Source: Rhodospirillales bacterium (lineage in GTDB: Bacteria > Pseudomonadota > Alphaproteobacteria > Rhodospirillales > Magnetovibrionaceae). From it: 38,722 nucleotides of DNA. Every line of letters begins with the position of its first letter. The stretch's first letter is position 1. Below the pieces are notes generated by a model, which did no database searches, was not told the DNA's origin, and saw only the letters and a program-made list of their open reading frames with translations. The DNA lies in NCBI GenBank assembly GCA_024653965.1, contig JANLGW010000060.1, positions 1 to 38,722 on the forward strand, written 5' to 3'. Of this stretch, positions 27,780 through 34,680 are shown piece after piece. A program made the position numbers and the translations under genes.

Positions 27780-28331
27780 TTAAGGCGCGATATCCAGTTT
27801 GCGCGCTACGTCTTTGGTCGCCGCGAGGTGCGCCTCAAAACCCGGCAAGACGTTGCTCACCAGATTTTGAAACTGCGGATTTTTGATTGACGGCAACAAG
27901 GTGCCTTTGACCGCATCGATCACCGCCTGATGAAAGGCGATTTCATGCAGCAGATAAGCGCGGTCGAACGCCGGGCCGGACAGAGCTTCCAGCTTGGCCA
28001 GCGTCTGCGCCTGATCGGCCAAAGACTGATCACCATCGGGCGGGGTGCCGACATAACCCAAACCCTGGGCCAATTCGCGGCCCATCTGTTGCACCGCCGA
28101 GTGGTCGTTCACCACCATTTTCGCCAACGCCTTAACCTCGGGAGCATGGGCTTTTTTCCAGCCCAGCCGCCCGGTCGAAATGTCGGCCATATTGGCTTGG
28201 TCGAAAATGGCGTAAATGGTTTCGTCGTCTAGCCCTGTGCCTGCCTGGGCGGGGGCGCTCACCAGCAAGGCCAGCGCGGCCAGAGTGCTGAGCGAGCAAA
28301 GCTTCAATATGTTTTTGCAAATAGGATTCAT
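27780..28331 (-). CDS. DUF4142 exported ferritin-like protein
   Basis: A 183-residue protein with a Sec signal peptide (hydrophobic LSTLAALALLVSAPAQA, cleavage after AQA, residue ~30). The mature part is a four-helix DUF4142 domain: ETIYAIFDQANMADISTGRLGWKKAHAPEVKALAKMVVNDHSAVQQMG contains the conserved Ala-x-x-x-Lys and Asp-His. FDRAYLLHEIAFHQAVIDAV supplies further His residues. DUF4142 proteins are periplasmic and ferritin-like in fold, common in stress-linked loci, with no proven activity. The ATG follows GGAGAG. It lies 36 bases downstream of the DUF4242-like gene. Confidence 0.85.
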   Translation of the reverse strand: MNPICKNILKLCSLSTLAALALLVSAPAQAGTGLDDETIYAIFDQANMADISTGRLGWKKAHAPEVKALAKMVVNDHSAVQQMGRELAQGLGYVGTPPDGDQSLADQAQTLAKLEALSGPAFDRAYLLHEIAFHQAVIDAVKGTLLPSIKNPQFQNLVSNVLPGFEAHLAATKDVARKLDIAP

Positions 28332-28367
28332 GGTCTCTCTCCTTAAAGGGGGGGGTGCGTAAAGCGC

Positions 28368-28670
28368 TTAAGCGGCGCGGCTGAAAAACAGGTCGCCGAG
28401 CGTCGCCATCTGAACTTCGGTGATGGAATCGAACGGCAGCAATACCCGGTCATGCCCGCGGCGCACGGCATCGGCATCGGGCGCCATGGTGAGGCAAAAC
28501 GCACGGTCATCGGCAAAACCGACATGCACGCGCACGATGATCACACCTTCGGCGGCGCAGGCTTCTTCATACTGGGCAAAAAAGCCTTTGAACTGTTCGG
28601 GCGTGAGGCCGGTGGGAAAGGTTTGCTGTTTGGCGTCGTGGGTATCGATGAAAAATTTCAAGCTTGGCAT
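28368..28670 (-). CDS. DUF4242-like (SCO4226-type) small protein
   Basis: A 100-residue ferredoxin-like-fold protein. LTPEQFKGFFAQYEEACAAEGVIIVRVHVGFADDRAFCLTMAPDADAVRRGHDR gives the family pattern: a helix, then strand VxxxRVHVG, then RAFCLTxAPDxxAVRRxH. Streptomyces SCO4226 of this family binds nickel; whether this member does is unknown. ATG 28670 is preceded by GAGGAG. It is the first gene of the minus-strand set with the DUF4142 and Crp/Fnr genes. A dyad at 28741-28766 lies 70 bases upstream. Confidence 0.75.
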   Translation of the reverse strand: MPSLKFFIDTHDAKQQTFPTGLTPEQFKGFFAQYEEACAAEGVIIVRVHVGFADDRAFCLTMAPDADAVRRGHDRVLLPFDSITEVQMATLGDLFFSRAA

Positions 28671-28740
28671 TTTTAAGTCTCCTCGGTCGTCGGCAGTTCA
28701 AATCATTGTGATGCCCGAAGACTAAGGCCCGCATGGGCCG

Positions 28741-28766
28741 CGTTCTGTAGCCTAAGCTACACAACG
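28741..28766. promoter_or_regulatory. Dyad operator candidate TGTAGC-N4-GCTACA
   Basis: TGTAGC (28746-28751) and GCTACA (28756-28761) flank CTAA. The symmetry extends to CGTT (28741-28744) and AACG (28763-28766), with one unpaired C on each side. The half-site spacing is that of Crp/Fnr-family sites. It sits between the divergent DUF4242-like operon and the REC-GGDEF gene. Confidence 0.5.
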
Positions 28767-28906
28767 GAAATTTTTCTCCCGCCCCTAAAACCCTTTATGG
28801 GCCGCGATGTTGTAATTGTTTAAAAAGACCCTGCGGCACACCAAATATGAACTCTCGTGCGCAGAACGCGCTGTTCAGCTTCTCCTATTGAAAGAAGGAG
28901 TTTGCC

Positions 28907-29824
28907 GTGCGTTTTTTGCTCATCGAACAGGATAAAGATTACGCCGAGCGCCTGGGCGCCATGATCGAAACGTGTTGCCCGCGCGGAGTCGAAATCGACC
29001 TGACCTACCGCTGCGATACCGCGCACACCTTGATCGGCACGCACAATTACGATGTGTGTTTTTTGGAATACCTGTTGGATGCGCCATGCACCGGGTTGGA
29101 CTTGCTGCGTGAACACAATCACGCCTCGTCGTTGACCGCATTTGTTTTGCTCACCACCCACGCCAACAAACAAGCGGCGTTCGAGGCTTTGGTGCTGGGC
29201 GCGATGGATTATCTCATCAAGGATCGTTTCACCCCCTTTGAGCTGGCCAAATGCATTGCCTATTCGATGTATTTAAAACACCGCGAAGTGAAACTGCAGA
29301 CCGACGCCTTGCGCGATAGCCTGACCGGCCTTGGCAATAAGGGGCTGTTTCACGCGCAGCTGGAGCAGGCCGCCAAGCGCGCCTCACGCGACGATGAAAT
29401 TTTAGGCCTGCTGGTCATCGATATCGACGGTTTTAAGACCGTCAACGATCAATACGGCCACACCGTGGGCGATCTGCTGTTGCAGCAAATCGCCGAACGC
29501 ATCGTCATGGAAACCCGCGCCAGCGACGTCATCGCGCGCATCGGCGGCGATGAGTTTGCCGCCATTTTGATCAAACCAAAATCCGTTGATCACATCTACG
29601 CCGTGGGCAAAAAGCTTGAACAGGCGCTCACCGCGATGCCGTATAATTTAAACGGCACCATTGTCAAAATCGGCGCGAGCGTGGGCAGTTCCATCCTGCC
29701 CGACGATGGCACCGATCTGAACGCCCTGTTCAAGCTGGCCGATACCCGCATGTACAAAGCCAAAAACACCAAAAAAATCGGACGCGACCACGCCCGCGAT
29801 TATATGGATCAGGTGCTGCGCTGA
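28907..29824 (+). CDS. Response-regulator diguanylate cyclase (REC-GGDEF) with Glu at the phospho-site
   Basis: A 305-residue cytoplasmic protein predicted to make c-di-GMP from two GTP. The REC domain (residues ~1-125) has the acidic pair region FLLIEQDKD, but the phospho-acceptor position reads Glu54 (VCFLEYLL) instead of Asp; Thr in LLTTH and Lys in YLIKD are kept. The GGDEF domain (~140-300) has DSLTGLGNKGLF, DIDGFKTVNDQYGH and the intact RIGGDEFA. The inhibitory I-site RASD lies five residues before GGDEF, so product feedback is likely. The start is GTG 28907 with AAGGAG at 28895-28900. Confidence 0.92.
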   Translation: MRFLLIEQDKDYAERLGAMIETCCPRGVEIDLTYRCDTAHTLIGTHNYDVCFLEYLLDAPCTGLDLLREHNHASSLTAFVLLTTHANKQAAFEALVLGAMDYLIKDRFTPFELAKCIAYSMYLKHREVKLQTDALRDSLTGLGNKGLFHAQLEQAAKRASRDDEILGLLVIDIDGFKTVNDQYGHTVGDLLLQQIAERIVMETRASDVIARIGGDEFAAILIKPKSVDHIYAVGKKLEQALTAMPYNLNGTIVKIGASVGSSILPDDGTDLNALFKLADTRMYKAKNTKKIGRDHARDYMDQVLR

Positions 29825-29830
29825 TTTTTC

Positions 29831-29858
29831 TTGCACAGCCAATCCAGCGCCCTACACT
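29831..29858 (+). promoter_or_regulatory. Promoter of the comM remnant and membrane gene
   Basis: TTGCAC (29831-29836) and TACACT (29853-29858) are 16 bases apart. The same hexamers, spacer length and 33-base distance to the ATG recur before intact comM. Confidence 0.6.
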
Positions 29859-29891
29859 CATTCAGGATAATGAATGATAACGGGGCACTCC

Positions 29892-29945
29892 ATGGTCGCA
29901 CGCATCACCACCGCCGCGTTTCAGGGCACCCAGGTGCAGCAATGA
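29892..29945 (+). pseudogene. Duplicated 5' fragment of comM, 17 codons then stop
   Basis: Bases 29890-29940 are identical over 51 bases to 30502-30552, the start of comM. The frame reads MVARITTAAFQGTQVQQ and stops at TGA 29943-29945. That stop overlaps the ATG (29942) of the downstream membrane gene as ATGA, so the fragment could act as a translated leader peptide. It is probably a remnant of a duplication rather than a functional ComM. Confidence 0.85.
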
Positions 29946-30412
29946 GGCTTGCCGTGGAGCAATACCCTGATCAAACAAAACCGCACAAGATCATGGTAGC
30001 GATAAAGCTCCTCTACACTGCATTCGGCATAGAGTTGATGCTGAGTTTTCTGGATGATTTTTTAACGGGTGAGCTGTTTTCGTTTGGCGGCCTGTTCGGC
30101 CTGTTTCTTATTTTTTGGATATATTGGGCGCTTATCCGATTGATAGATCGTGGTCATAAAAAAGCGCTGATCGTTTTTTCGACGTGTGTCATTTTGAATT
30201 GGGCGTTTGTCATCTCTGTGCTGATTTTTGATCTTCCCATGGAAAGTTTTACCCTTGCCGAAGGGGCGATATCGCCCCGATCCAATAATTTGCTTTTTAA
30301 CACCCTCTCCACATCAGCGAGTGTCATGAACGCCATCGCACTCTACTTACTATTCCAAAAATCATCTTTTGGATGGTTTGGGCAGCGGGCCCAGATGAAG
30401 CGCGTCGGTTAA
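29942..30412 (+). CDS. Orphan four-helix membrane protein inside the comM repeat unit
   Basis: A 156-residue protein of no family I recognise. A short polar N-terminus precedes about four hydrophobic segments: residues ~17-34 (VAIKLLYTAFGIELML), 43-64 (LFSFGGLFGLFLIFWIYWAL), 73-94 (ALIVFSTCVILNWAFVISVLIF) and 125-142. A short basic C-terminal tail follows. Base composition is clearly less GC-rich than comM or gshB, which hints at recent acquisition. ATG 29942 overlaps the comM-fragment stop. No independent ribosome site is clear, so translation may depend on coupling. Confidence 0.65.
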   Translation: MRLAVEQYPDQTKPHKIMVAIKLLYTAFGIELMLSFLDDFLTGELFSFGGLFGLFLIFWIYWALIRLIDRGHKKALIVFSTCVILNWAFVISVLIFDLPMESFTLAEGAISPRSNNLLFNTLSTSASVMNAIALYLLFQKSSFGWFGQRAQMKRVG

Positions 30413-30442
30413 TGGGCCAGTAGCGCCTTCAACATAAACCCC

Positions 30443-30470
30443 TTGCACGCCCAGAAGCTGCCGATACACT
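30443..30470 (+). promoter_or_regulatory. comM: Promoter of comM
   Basis: TTGCAC (30443-30448), a 16-base spacer and TACACT (30465-30470) lie 33 bases before the comM ATG. Both hexamers and both distances are identical to the upstream copy, although the spacer and leader sequences are unrelated. Confidence 0.6.
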
Positions 30471-30503
30471 CGTAAGATCACTTTTTACGAGCAGAGAGTT
30501 CCC

Positions 30504-32045
30504 ATGGTCGCACGCATCACCACCGCCGCGTTTCAGGGCACCCAGGTGCAGCCCGTCGACGTGCAGGTGCATATGGCGCAGGGGCTGCCGAGTTTCACCA
30601 TCGTCGGCCTGCCCAATAAAGCGGTGTCGGAGGCCAAAGAACGCGTGCGCGCCGCCCTTTCGGCACTGGGACTGGCGCTGCCGCCCAAACGCATCACCGT
30701 CAATCTTTCGCCCGCCGACACGCTCAAAGAAGGCTCGCACTTCGACCTGCCCATCGCGCTCGGCCTGCTCACCGCCATGGGCGCGCTGCCCGAGGGTGAA
30801 ATAGCGGGGCACATGGCGCTCGGCGAATTGGCGCTGGACGGCACGTTGACCGCCGTTTCCGGGGTGCTGCCCGCCGCCATCCACGCCCATGGGTGCAATC
30901 TGGTGCTGATCTGCCCGGCAAAACAAGGCGGCGAGGCGGTGTGGGCGGGCGAGGCGCTTAGCGTGCTGGCACCCCAATCTTTGATCGAATTGCTCAATCA
31001 TTTCAAAGGTGTACAATTGCTCAAACGACCGCAGGCCACCCTCGCGCCGGATTTAAGCGGTCCGCACCTTGATCTGGCCGACATCAAAGGCCAGGAAAGC
31101 GCCAAACGCGCGTTGGAAATCGCCGCCGCTGGCGGGCACAATTTATTGATGAGCGGCCCGCCCGGATCGGGTAAATCGCTGCTGGCAAGACGCTTGCCTG
31201 GCATCTTGCCGCCGCTGACGCCGTCCGAGGCGCTGGAAGTCTCGATGATTCATTCGCTTAGCGGAACGTTACCCGAGGGCGGATTGATGCGCACCCGGCC
31301 CTTTCGCGATCCACACCATTCGGCAAGCACCGCGGCCTTGGTCGGCGGCGGCACCCAGGTGCGCCCCGGCGAGGTGTCGCTGGCCCATTTGGGTGTGCTG
31401 TTTTTAGACGAATTGCCAGAGTTTCAGCGCCCGGCGCTGGAAGCGTTACGCCAGCCGATCGAAAGCGGCGAGGCCGTAGTGGCGCGCGCCAGCGCCCATG
31501 TTTCGTTTCCGGCACGATTCCAACTGATCGCCGCCATGAACCCGTGCCGCTGCGGCCATTTGGACGACGCAAGCCAAGCCTGTTCGCGGGCGCCCAAATG
31601 CGCGGAAGATTATCAGGGCCGGTTGTCCGGACCGTTGCTGGACCGTATCGATTTGCACGTCGATGTGCCGCAGGTACCCGCATCTGATCTGGCCCTCCCG
31701 CCGCCCTGTGAGACCAGCGCCGACGTCAAGGCCCGCGTGGCCGCAGCACGCGCCATCCAGAGCGAGCGGTTCGAAGCTTTAAACAGCGACGCGCGCACCA
31801 ACGCCGAAGCCGACGGGCGTCTGCTGGAAAGCATCGCGCCCCTGGACGGCGCGGCCAAACTCCTGCTGGCCGATGCGGCGGCGCGCATGCGCCTGAGTGC
31901 GCGCGCCTACCACCGTATCCAGCGGGTGGCGCGCACCGTCGCCGACCTGGATGGATCGCAAGCGATCTTAAAGCTGCATGTGGCGGAAGCGTTGAGTTAC
32001 CGCCGCCGCCTGCCGGGGCGGCAAACCGTCAGCATGTCCGCTTAA
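30504..32045 (+). CDS. comM: YifB/ComM family Mg-chelatase-like AAA+ helicase
   Basis: A 513-residue hexameric AAA+ protein; ComM promotes branch migration during natural transformation in several bacteria. The N-terminal Lon-protease-like domain is residues ~1-165 (VDVQVHMAQGLPSFTIVGLPNKAVSEAKERVRAAL). The Mg-chelatase AAA domain (~185-400) has Walker A GPPGSGKSLLARRLPGILPP and Walker B-type VLFLDELPEF, followed by AAMNPCRCG. The C-terminal domain is Mg_chelatase_C (ARAYHRIQRVARTVADLDGS). ATG 30504 has GAGAG just upstream. The gene is intact; its first 49 coding bases are duplicated 612 bases upstream. Confidence 0.95.
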   Translation: MVARITTAAFQGTQVQPVDVQVHMAQGLPSFTIVGLPNKAVSEAKERVRAALSALGLALPPKRITVNLSPADTLKEGSHFDLPIALGLLTAMGALPEGEIAGHMALGELALDGTLTAVSGVLPAAIHAHGCNLVLICPAKQGGEAVWAGEALSVLAPQSLIELLNHFKGVQLLKRPQATLAPDLSGPHLDLADIKGQESAKRALEIAAAGGHNLLMSGPPGSGKSLLARRLPGILPPLTPSEALEVSMIHSLSGTLPEGGLMRTRPFRDPHHSASTAALVGGGTQVRPGEVSLAHLGVLFLDELPEFQRPALEALRQPIESGEAVVARASAHVSFPARFQLIAAMNPCRCGHLDDASQACSRAPKCAEDYQGRLSGPLLDRIDLHVDVPQVPASDLALPPPCETSADVKARVAAARAIQSERFEALNSDARTNAEADGRLLESIAPLDGAAKLLLADAAARMRLSARAYHRIQRVARTVADLDGSQAILKLHVAEALSYRRRLPGRQTVSMSA

Positions 32046-32127
32046 TTTCATTTTTTATCCTTTAGACATCCGATGCTTGCTATGCATCTTAAGCGCCATC
32101 AATACCTGCAATTAACCGAGGCCCACC

Positions 32128-33147
32128 ATGAACGAACCCATTCTTTCGCCAGCACACGATGATCTGCCTACGCAATTTTTGTTTCGTATTTCTTTGCTCG
32201 CCATAGGCGGCGTGCAGGGCGGGGCGTTTTATATTCTGATGCGCCCCGAAATAAAGGGCTTTTTTTTACAGTCCTCGCACGCTGCCATCTCTATTTTTTT
32301 CGCATTGGCGCCCGTCTTGCTGATCTTATTGCTGCAGCGAACCAGCGAACTGCGCGATGTTTTTATGGCCGTCTTAACAGCCATGTTCACAGCAGGACTG
32401 TATAAATTTGCGTTTGACCACCTCAATTTTGATATCAACTCGATCAACCCCATTTTGGGTGACGCGTCGCAGAACTTGACCTATCCAATCGCCTTCATCG
32501 TCACGTTTCTGGTGGTGTTGATCGTGCCCACGCCCTTTTACCAAGCCGCCCGTACAGAGGGGAGGTTTGCCTTTCCCTATCACCATTTATTTTTATTTTC
32601 TTGGACAAACGTTCTATCCATTTTGGTCGCAGGTTTTTTCGTCTGCATCGTTTGGGGGTTGCTTTTTCTTTGGGGTCAATTGTTTAACCTGATCGGCATT
32701 AAATTTTTCTCCACACTCTTTAGCCAGTCTTGGTTTTCTTCCATCATTTCAGGGGTTGCTTTTGGCTTGGGCGTTGCCTTAGCGCGCGAGCGTGCGGCCA
32801 TTATTCAAGGTCTCCTAAAATTAATTTTGACGTTATTTCGCATTCTCGCCCCTACCTTGGCGACGATCATCGTTATCTTTCTGCTCTCCTTGCCATTCAC
32901 CGGGCTCGATACGCTCCTGAATACGCATTTTGCGGCACGCATATTACTGACGGCCGTGTTTTTCATGATTTTGTTTCAAAATGCCGTCATTCAGGCGATC
33001 GATACCGCCAACGCATTTTCACGGCCGACCAATTTTATGGTCATGGCCGGAAACATCGCCCTGCCGGTTTTAGCCGCCCTCGCGGGGGCATCCATCTTTC
33101 AGCGCATCGACCACAATACGGGTGGACACCGGCACGTTGGTACATGA
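32128..33147 (+). CDS. DUF4153 membrane protein, N-terminal part of a split gene
   Basis: A 339-residue polytopic membrane protein with about nine hydrophobic helices. GLLFLWGQLFNLIGIKFFSTLF, SGVAFGLGVALARERAAII and LLSLPFTGLDTLL are the DUF4153 signatures (function unknown). The last ~11 residues (after FQRID, near 33111) look unrelated to the family. The expected continuation, QYGWTPARWY, lies in the -1 frame from base 33114. The gene is therefore frameshifted, or split, relative to the family. ATG 32128 is preceded by a GAGG-like site. It is less GC-rich than its neighbours. Confidence 0.8.
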   Translation: MNEPILSPAHDDLPTQFLFRISLLAIGGVQGGAFYILMRPEIKGFFLQSSHAAISIFFALAPVLLILLLQRTSELRDVFMAVLTAMFTAGLYKFAFDHLNFDINSINPILGDASQNLTYPIAFIVTFLVVLIVPTPFYQAARTEGRFAFPYHHLFLFSWTNVLSILVAGFFVCIVWGLLFLWGQLFNLIGIKFFSTLFSQSWFSSIISGVAFGLGVALARERAAIIQGLLKLILTLFRILAPTLATIIVIFLLSLPFTGLDTLLNTHFAARILLTAVFFMILFQNAVIQAIDTANAFSRPTNFMVMAGNIALPVLAALAGASIFQRIDHNTGGHRHVGT

Positions 33148-33950
33148 TCATCTTAACCATCGTGGCGCTGGCATACGCCCTTGGATACACGGTTTGCGTT
33201 CTGCTCAAGCGCGAGGCATGGCCCGTCGGCGTCGCGCGGGTCAACCCCATCATCGCCATAGCCGTCGTGATCCTCGCCATCGGCATTCATCTGCCCCCAC
33301 TTGAAGCGTTCACCGTCTCCGCGCAAGACCAGCTTCGCCGCCTGCGTTTAGGCAAGGTGGAGATCGGTCAATTCGATTTTGCTTACCTGAAATTCGAATT
33401 GGGCGCACCTGGACGCCAAGCGCTCGCGGAGATTCAAAATGACCCGCAACTCATGGCGAACAGAGACATCGCCAATGGGCTTGCACATCTCTCTGGGCTC
33501 AGCCGTTATGCTTTGCCCAAATTTGACCAATCCCGGCCAGAATTTTCTGAATCCTCATTACGCGACATTGCTAGCTATATGGATCTATTTCCATCCGACC
33601 CAGATCATCAAGTCGATATCAGTCGCCTAGATCTCAAGACCAATAATTTTCTTTTTTTAAACTGCCGAACCGCCGCGATGAACAAAAATCCCCGCTGTGC
33701 GTTCCTATCGGTGGATATCAATAACGACGGACGCACCGACGCCGCTCTGCTGCACCTCGGTATGGGCCTCAAAACATGGCTACAGCAAAACGACGGATCT
33801 TGGATTGCCGGGCCTGATCTCCAGGCCGACAATGCCACCACCGCCCTAAAACACCGCGCAGAAATGAATGCCGCCATAAACCGTGGTGAAATTCAATTGC
33901 AGCCACACGCCTTACAAGACGTTGTTATAGACGGCATTCGTTTCCAATAA
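33144..33950 (+). CDS. DUF4153 C-terminal part, ATGA-coupled to the N-terminal part
   Basis: The frame continues the DUF4153 protein. From 33114 it reads QYGWTPARWYMIILTIVALAYALGY, a family motif. Two TM helices and a soluble domain (from about 33310 on) with FDFAYLKFELGAPGRQALAEI follow, and a C-terminal VDINNDGRTDAALLHLG stretch resembles a Ca-binding loop. If translated separately, the first ATG is 33144, overlapping the upstream TGA (ATGA), giving 268 residues that lack the QYGW segment. Whether the parts work as two chains, one frameshifted chain or not at all is open. It ends four bases before the SHOCT gene. Confidence 0.7.
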   Translation: MIILTIVALAYALGYTVCVLLKREAWPVGVARVNPIIAIAVVILAIGIHLPPLEAFTVSAQDQLRRLRLGKVEIGQFDFAYLKFELGAPGRQALAEIQNDPQLMANRDIANGLAHLSGLSRYALPKFDQSRPEFSESSLRDIASYMDLFPSDPDHQVDISRLDLKTNNFLFLNCRTAAMNKNPRCAFLSVDINNDGRTDAALLHLGMGLKTWLQQNDGSWIAGPDLQADNATTALKHRAEMNAAINRGEIQLQPHALQDVVIDGIRFQ

Positions 33951-33954
33951 TCGC

Positions 33955-34302
33955 TTACGATTTAAGCGCGTTTTTGCGTTCTTCAAATTCGGCTTTGTCG
34001 ATTTCGCCCTTGGCGAAACGTTCTTCCAGCAGCGCCAGGGCGCTGGAACCACCATGATGATGGCCGCAACGCCCGCCGGTGCAGCCCGCCATGCGCGCCA
34101 CGCCGATGACGACAACCGCGATCACCGCGATCACGATGATAAACATCAAAGGCCCCATGATCATGCCGCCCCAGCCCCAGCCATCGCCGCCGCCCCACAT
34201 GGGATGATAACCGTAACCTTCGCCCGGCTGGGCAAGCGCCACGTCGGCCATCACCATCAGACCGGTCGCCAAGCCTGCGGACATCAGATTCTTCAATTGC
34301 AT
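33955..34302 (-). CDS. Small exported SHOCT-domain membrane protein
   Basis: A 115-residue protein. The signal-like N-terminus MQLKNLMSAGLATGLMVMADVALA is followed by a Gly/Trp-rich stretch (GGGDGWGWGG) and one TM helix (PLMFIIVIAVIAVVVIGVA). A His/Cys cluster CTGGRCGHHHGG comes next, and a C-terminal SHOCT motif, ALALLEERFAKGEIDKAEFEERKNAL. SHOCT segments mediate oligomerisation. The CxxxxCxHHH cluster could bind metal. The frame is open to 34464; ATG 34302 is chosen for its GGGAG site and signal. It is the last gene of the minus-strand run from hisB. Confidence 0.8.
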   Translation of the reverse strand: MQLKNLMSAGLATGLMVMADVALAQPGEGYGYHPMWGGGDGWGWGGMIMGPLMFIIVIAVIAVVVIGVARMAGCTGGRCGHHHGGSSALALLEERFAKGEIDKAEFEERKNALKS

Positions 34303-34402
34303 GAGAATTCTCCCGTACCGAAAGACGGCCCTATCGCCGCCTGCACACGATATGGGAATGAAGGGCGCGATTTGCCAGCCCAAACCACGCTTTTTCGGGG
34401 AT

Positions 34403-34657
34403 TTAATCGCGGGCGCAACAACTCTTGCCCGCAAGCTGTACCGGCGGGCAGGGCACGTCGCCATAGGAGCAAAACACGCAGCAATCGCCCTTTTTCGCCT
34501 TCAGCAGCACGTGGCAATGGACGCATTCGTGAAAAAACTGGCACGAATTGGTGGGCATTTCCAAGGTTTGGCTATGGCCGCACTCGGGGCAGGTCAACGT
34601 CGAATGGGTGATGGTGCCATCGGGGGCAACGCCTTCGATGGGGCCGAGGATCGCCAT
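34403..34657 (-). CDS. GDCCVxC-domain protein
   Basis: An 84-residue Cys-rich cytoplasmic protein. STLTCPECGHSQTLEMPTNSCQFFHECVHCHVLL carries a CPxCGH zinc-ribbon pair and a second ECxxC. The signature KKGDCCVFCSYGDVPCPP defines the GDCCVxC domain family (some members elsewhere are selenoproteins; all positions here are Cys). Function is unknown; redox or metal handling is plausible from the Cys content. ATG 34657 has GGAG eight bases upstream. It lies 23 bases after the HIT gene and may be on the his transcript. Confidence 0.85.
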   Translation of the reverse strand: MAILGPIEGVAPDGTITHSTLTCPECGHSQTLEMPTNSCQFFHECVHCHVLLKAKKGDCCVFCSYGDVPCPPVQLAGKSCCARD

Positions 34658-34680
34658 TTTAACGCTCCATCTTCTTAACG

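Noticed and set aside
28895-29141. Minus-strand frames opposite the REC-GGDEF gene
   Set aside because: Shadows of a gene with intact REC and GGDEF motifs and a good ribosome site.
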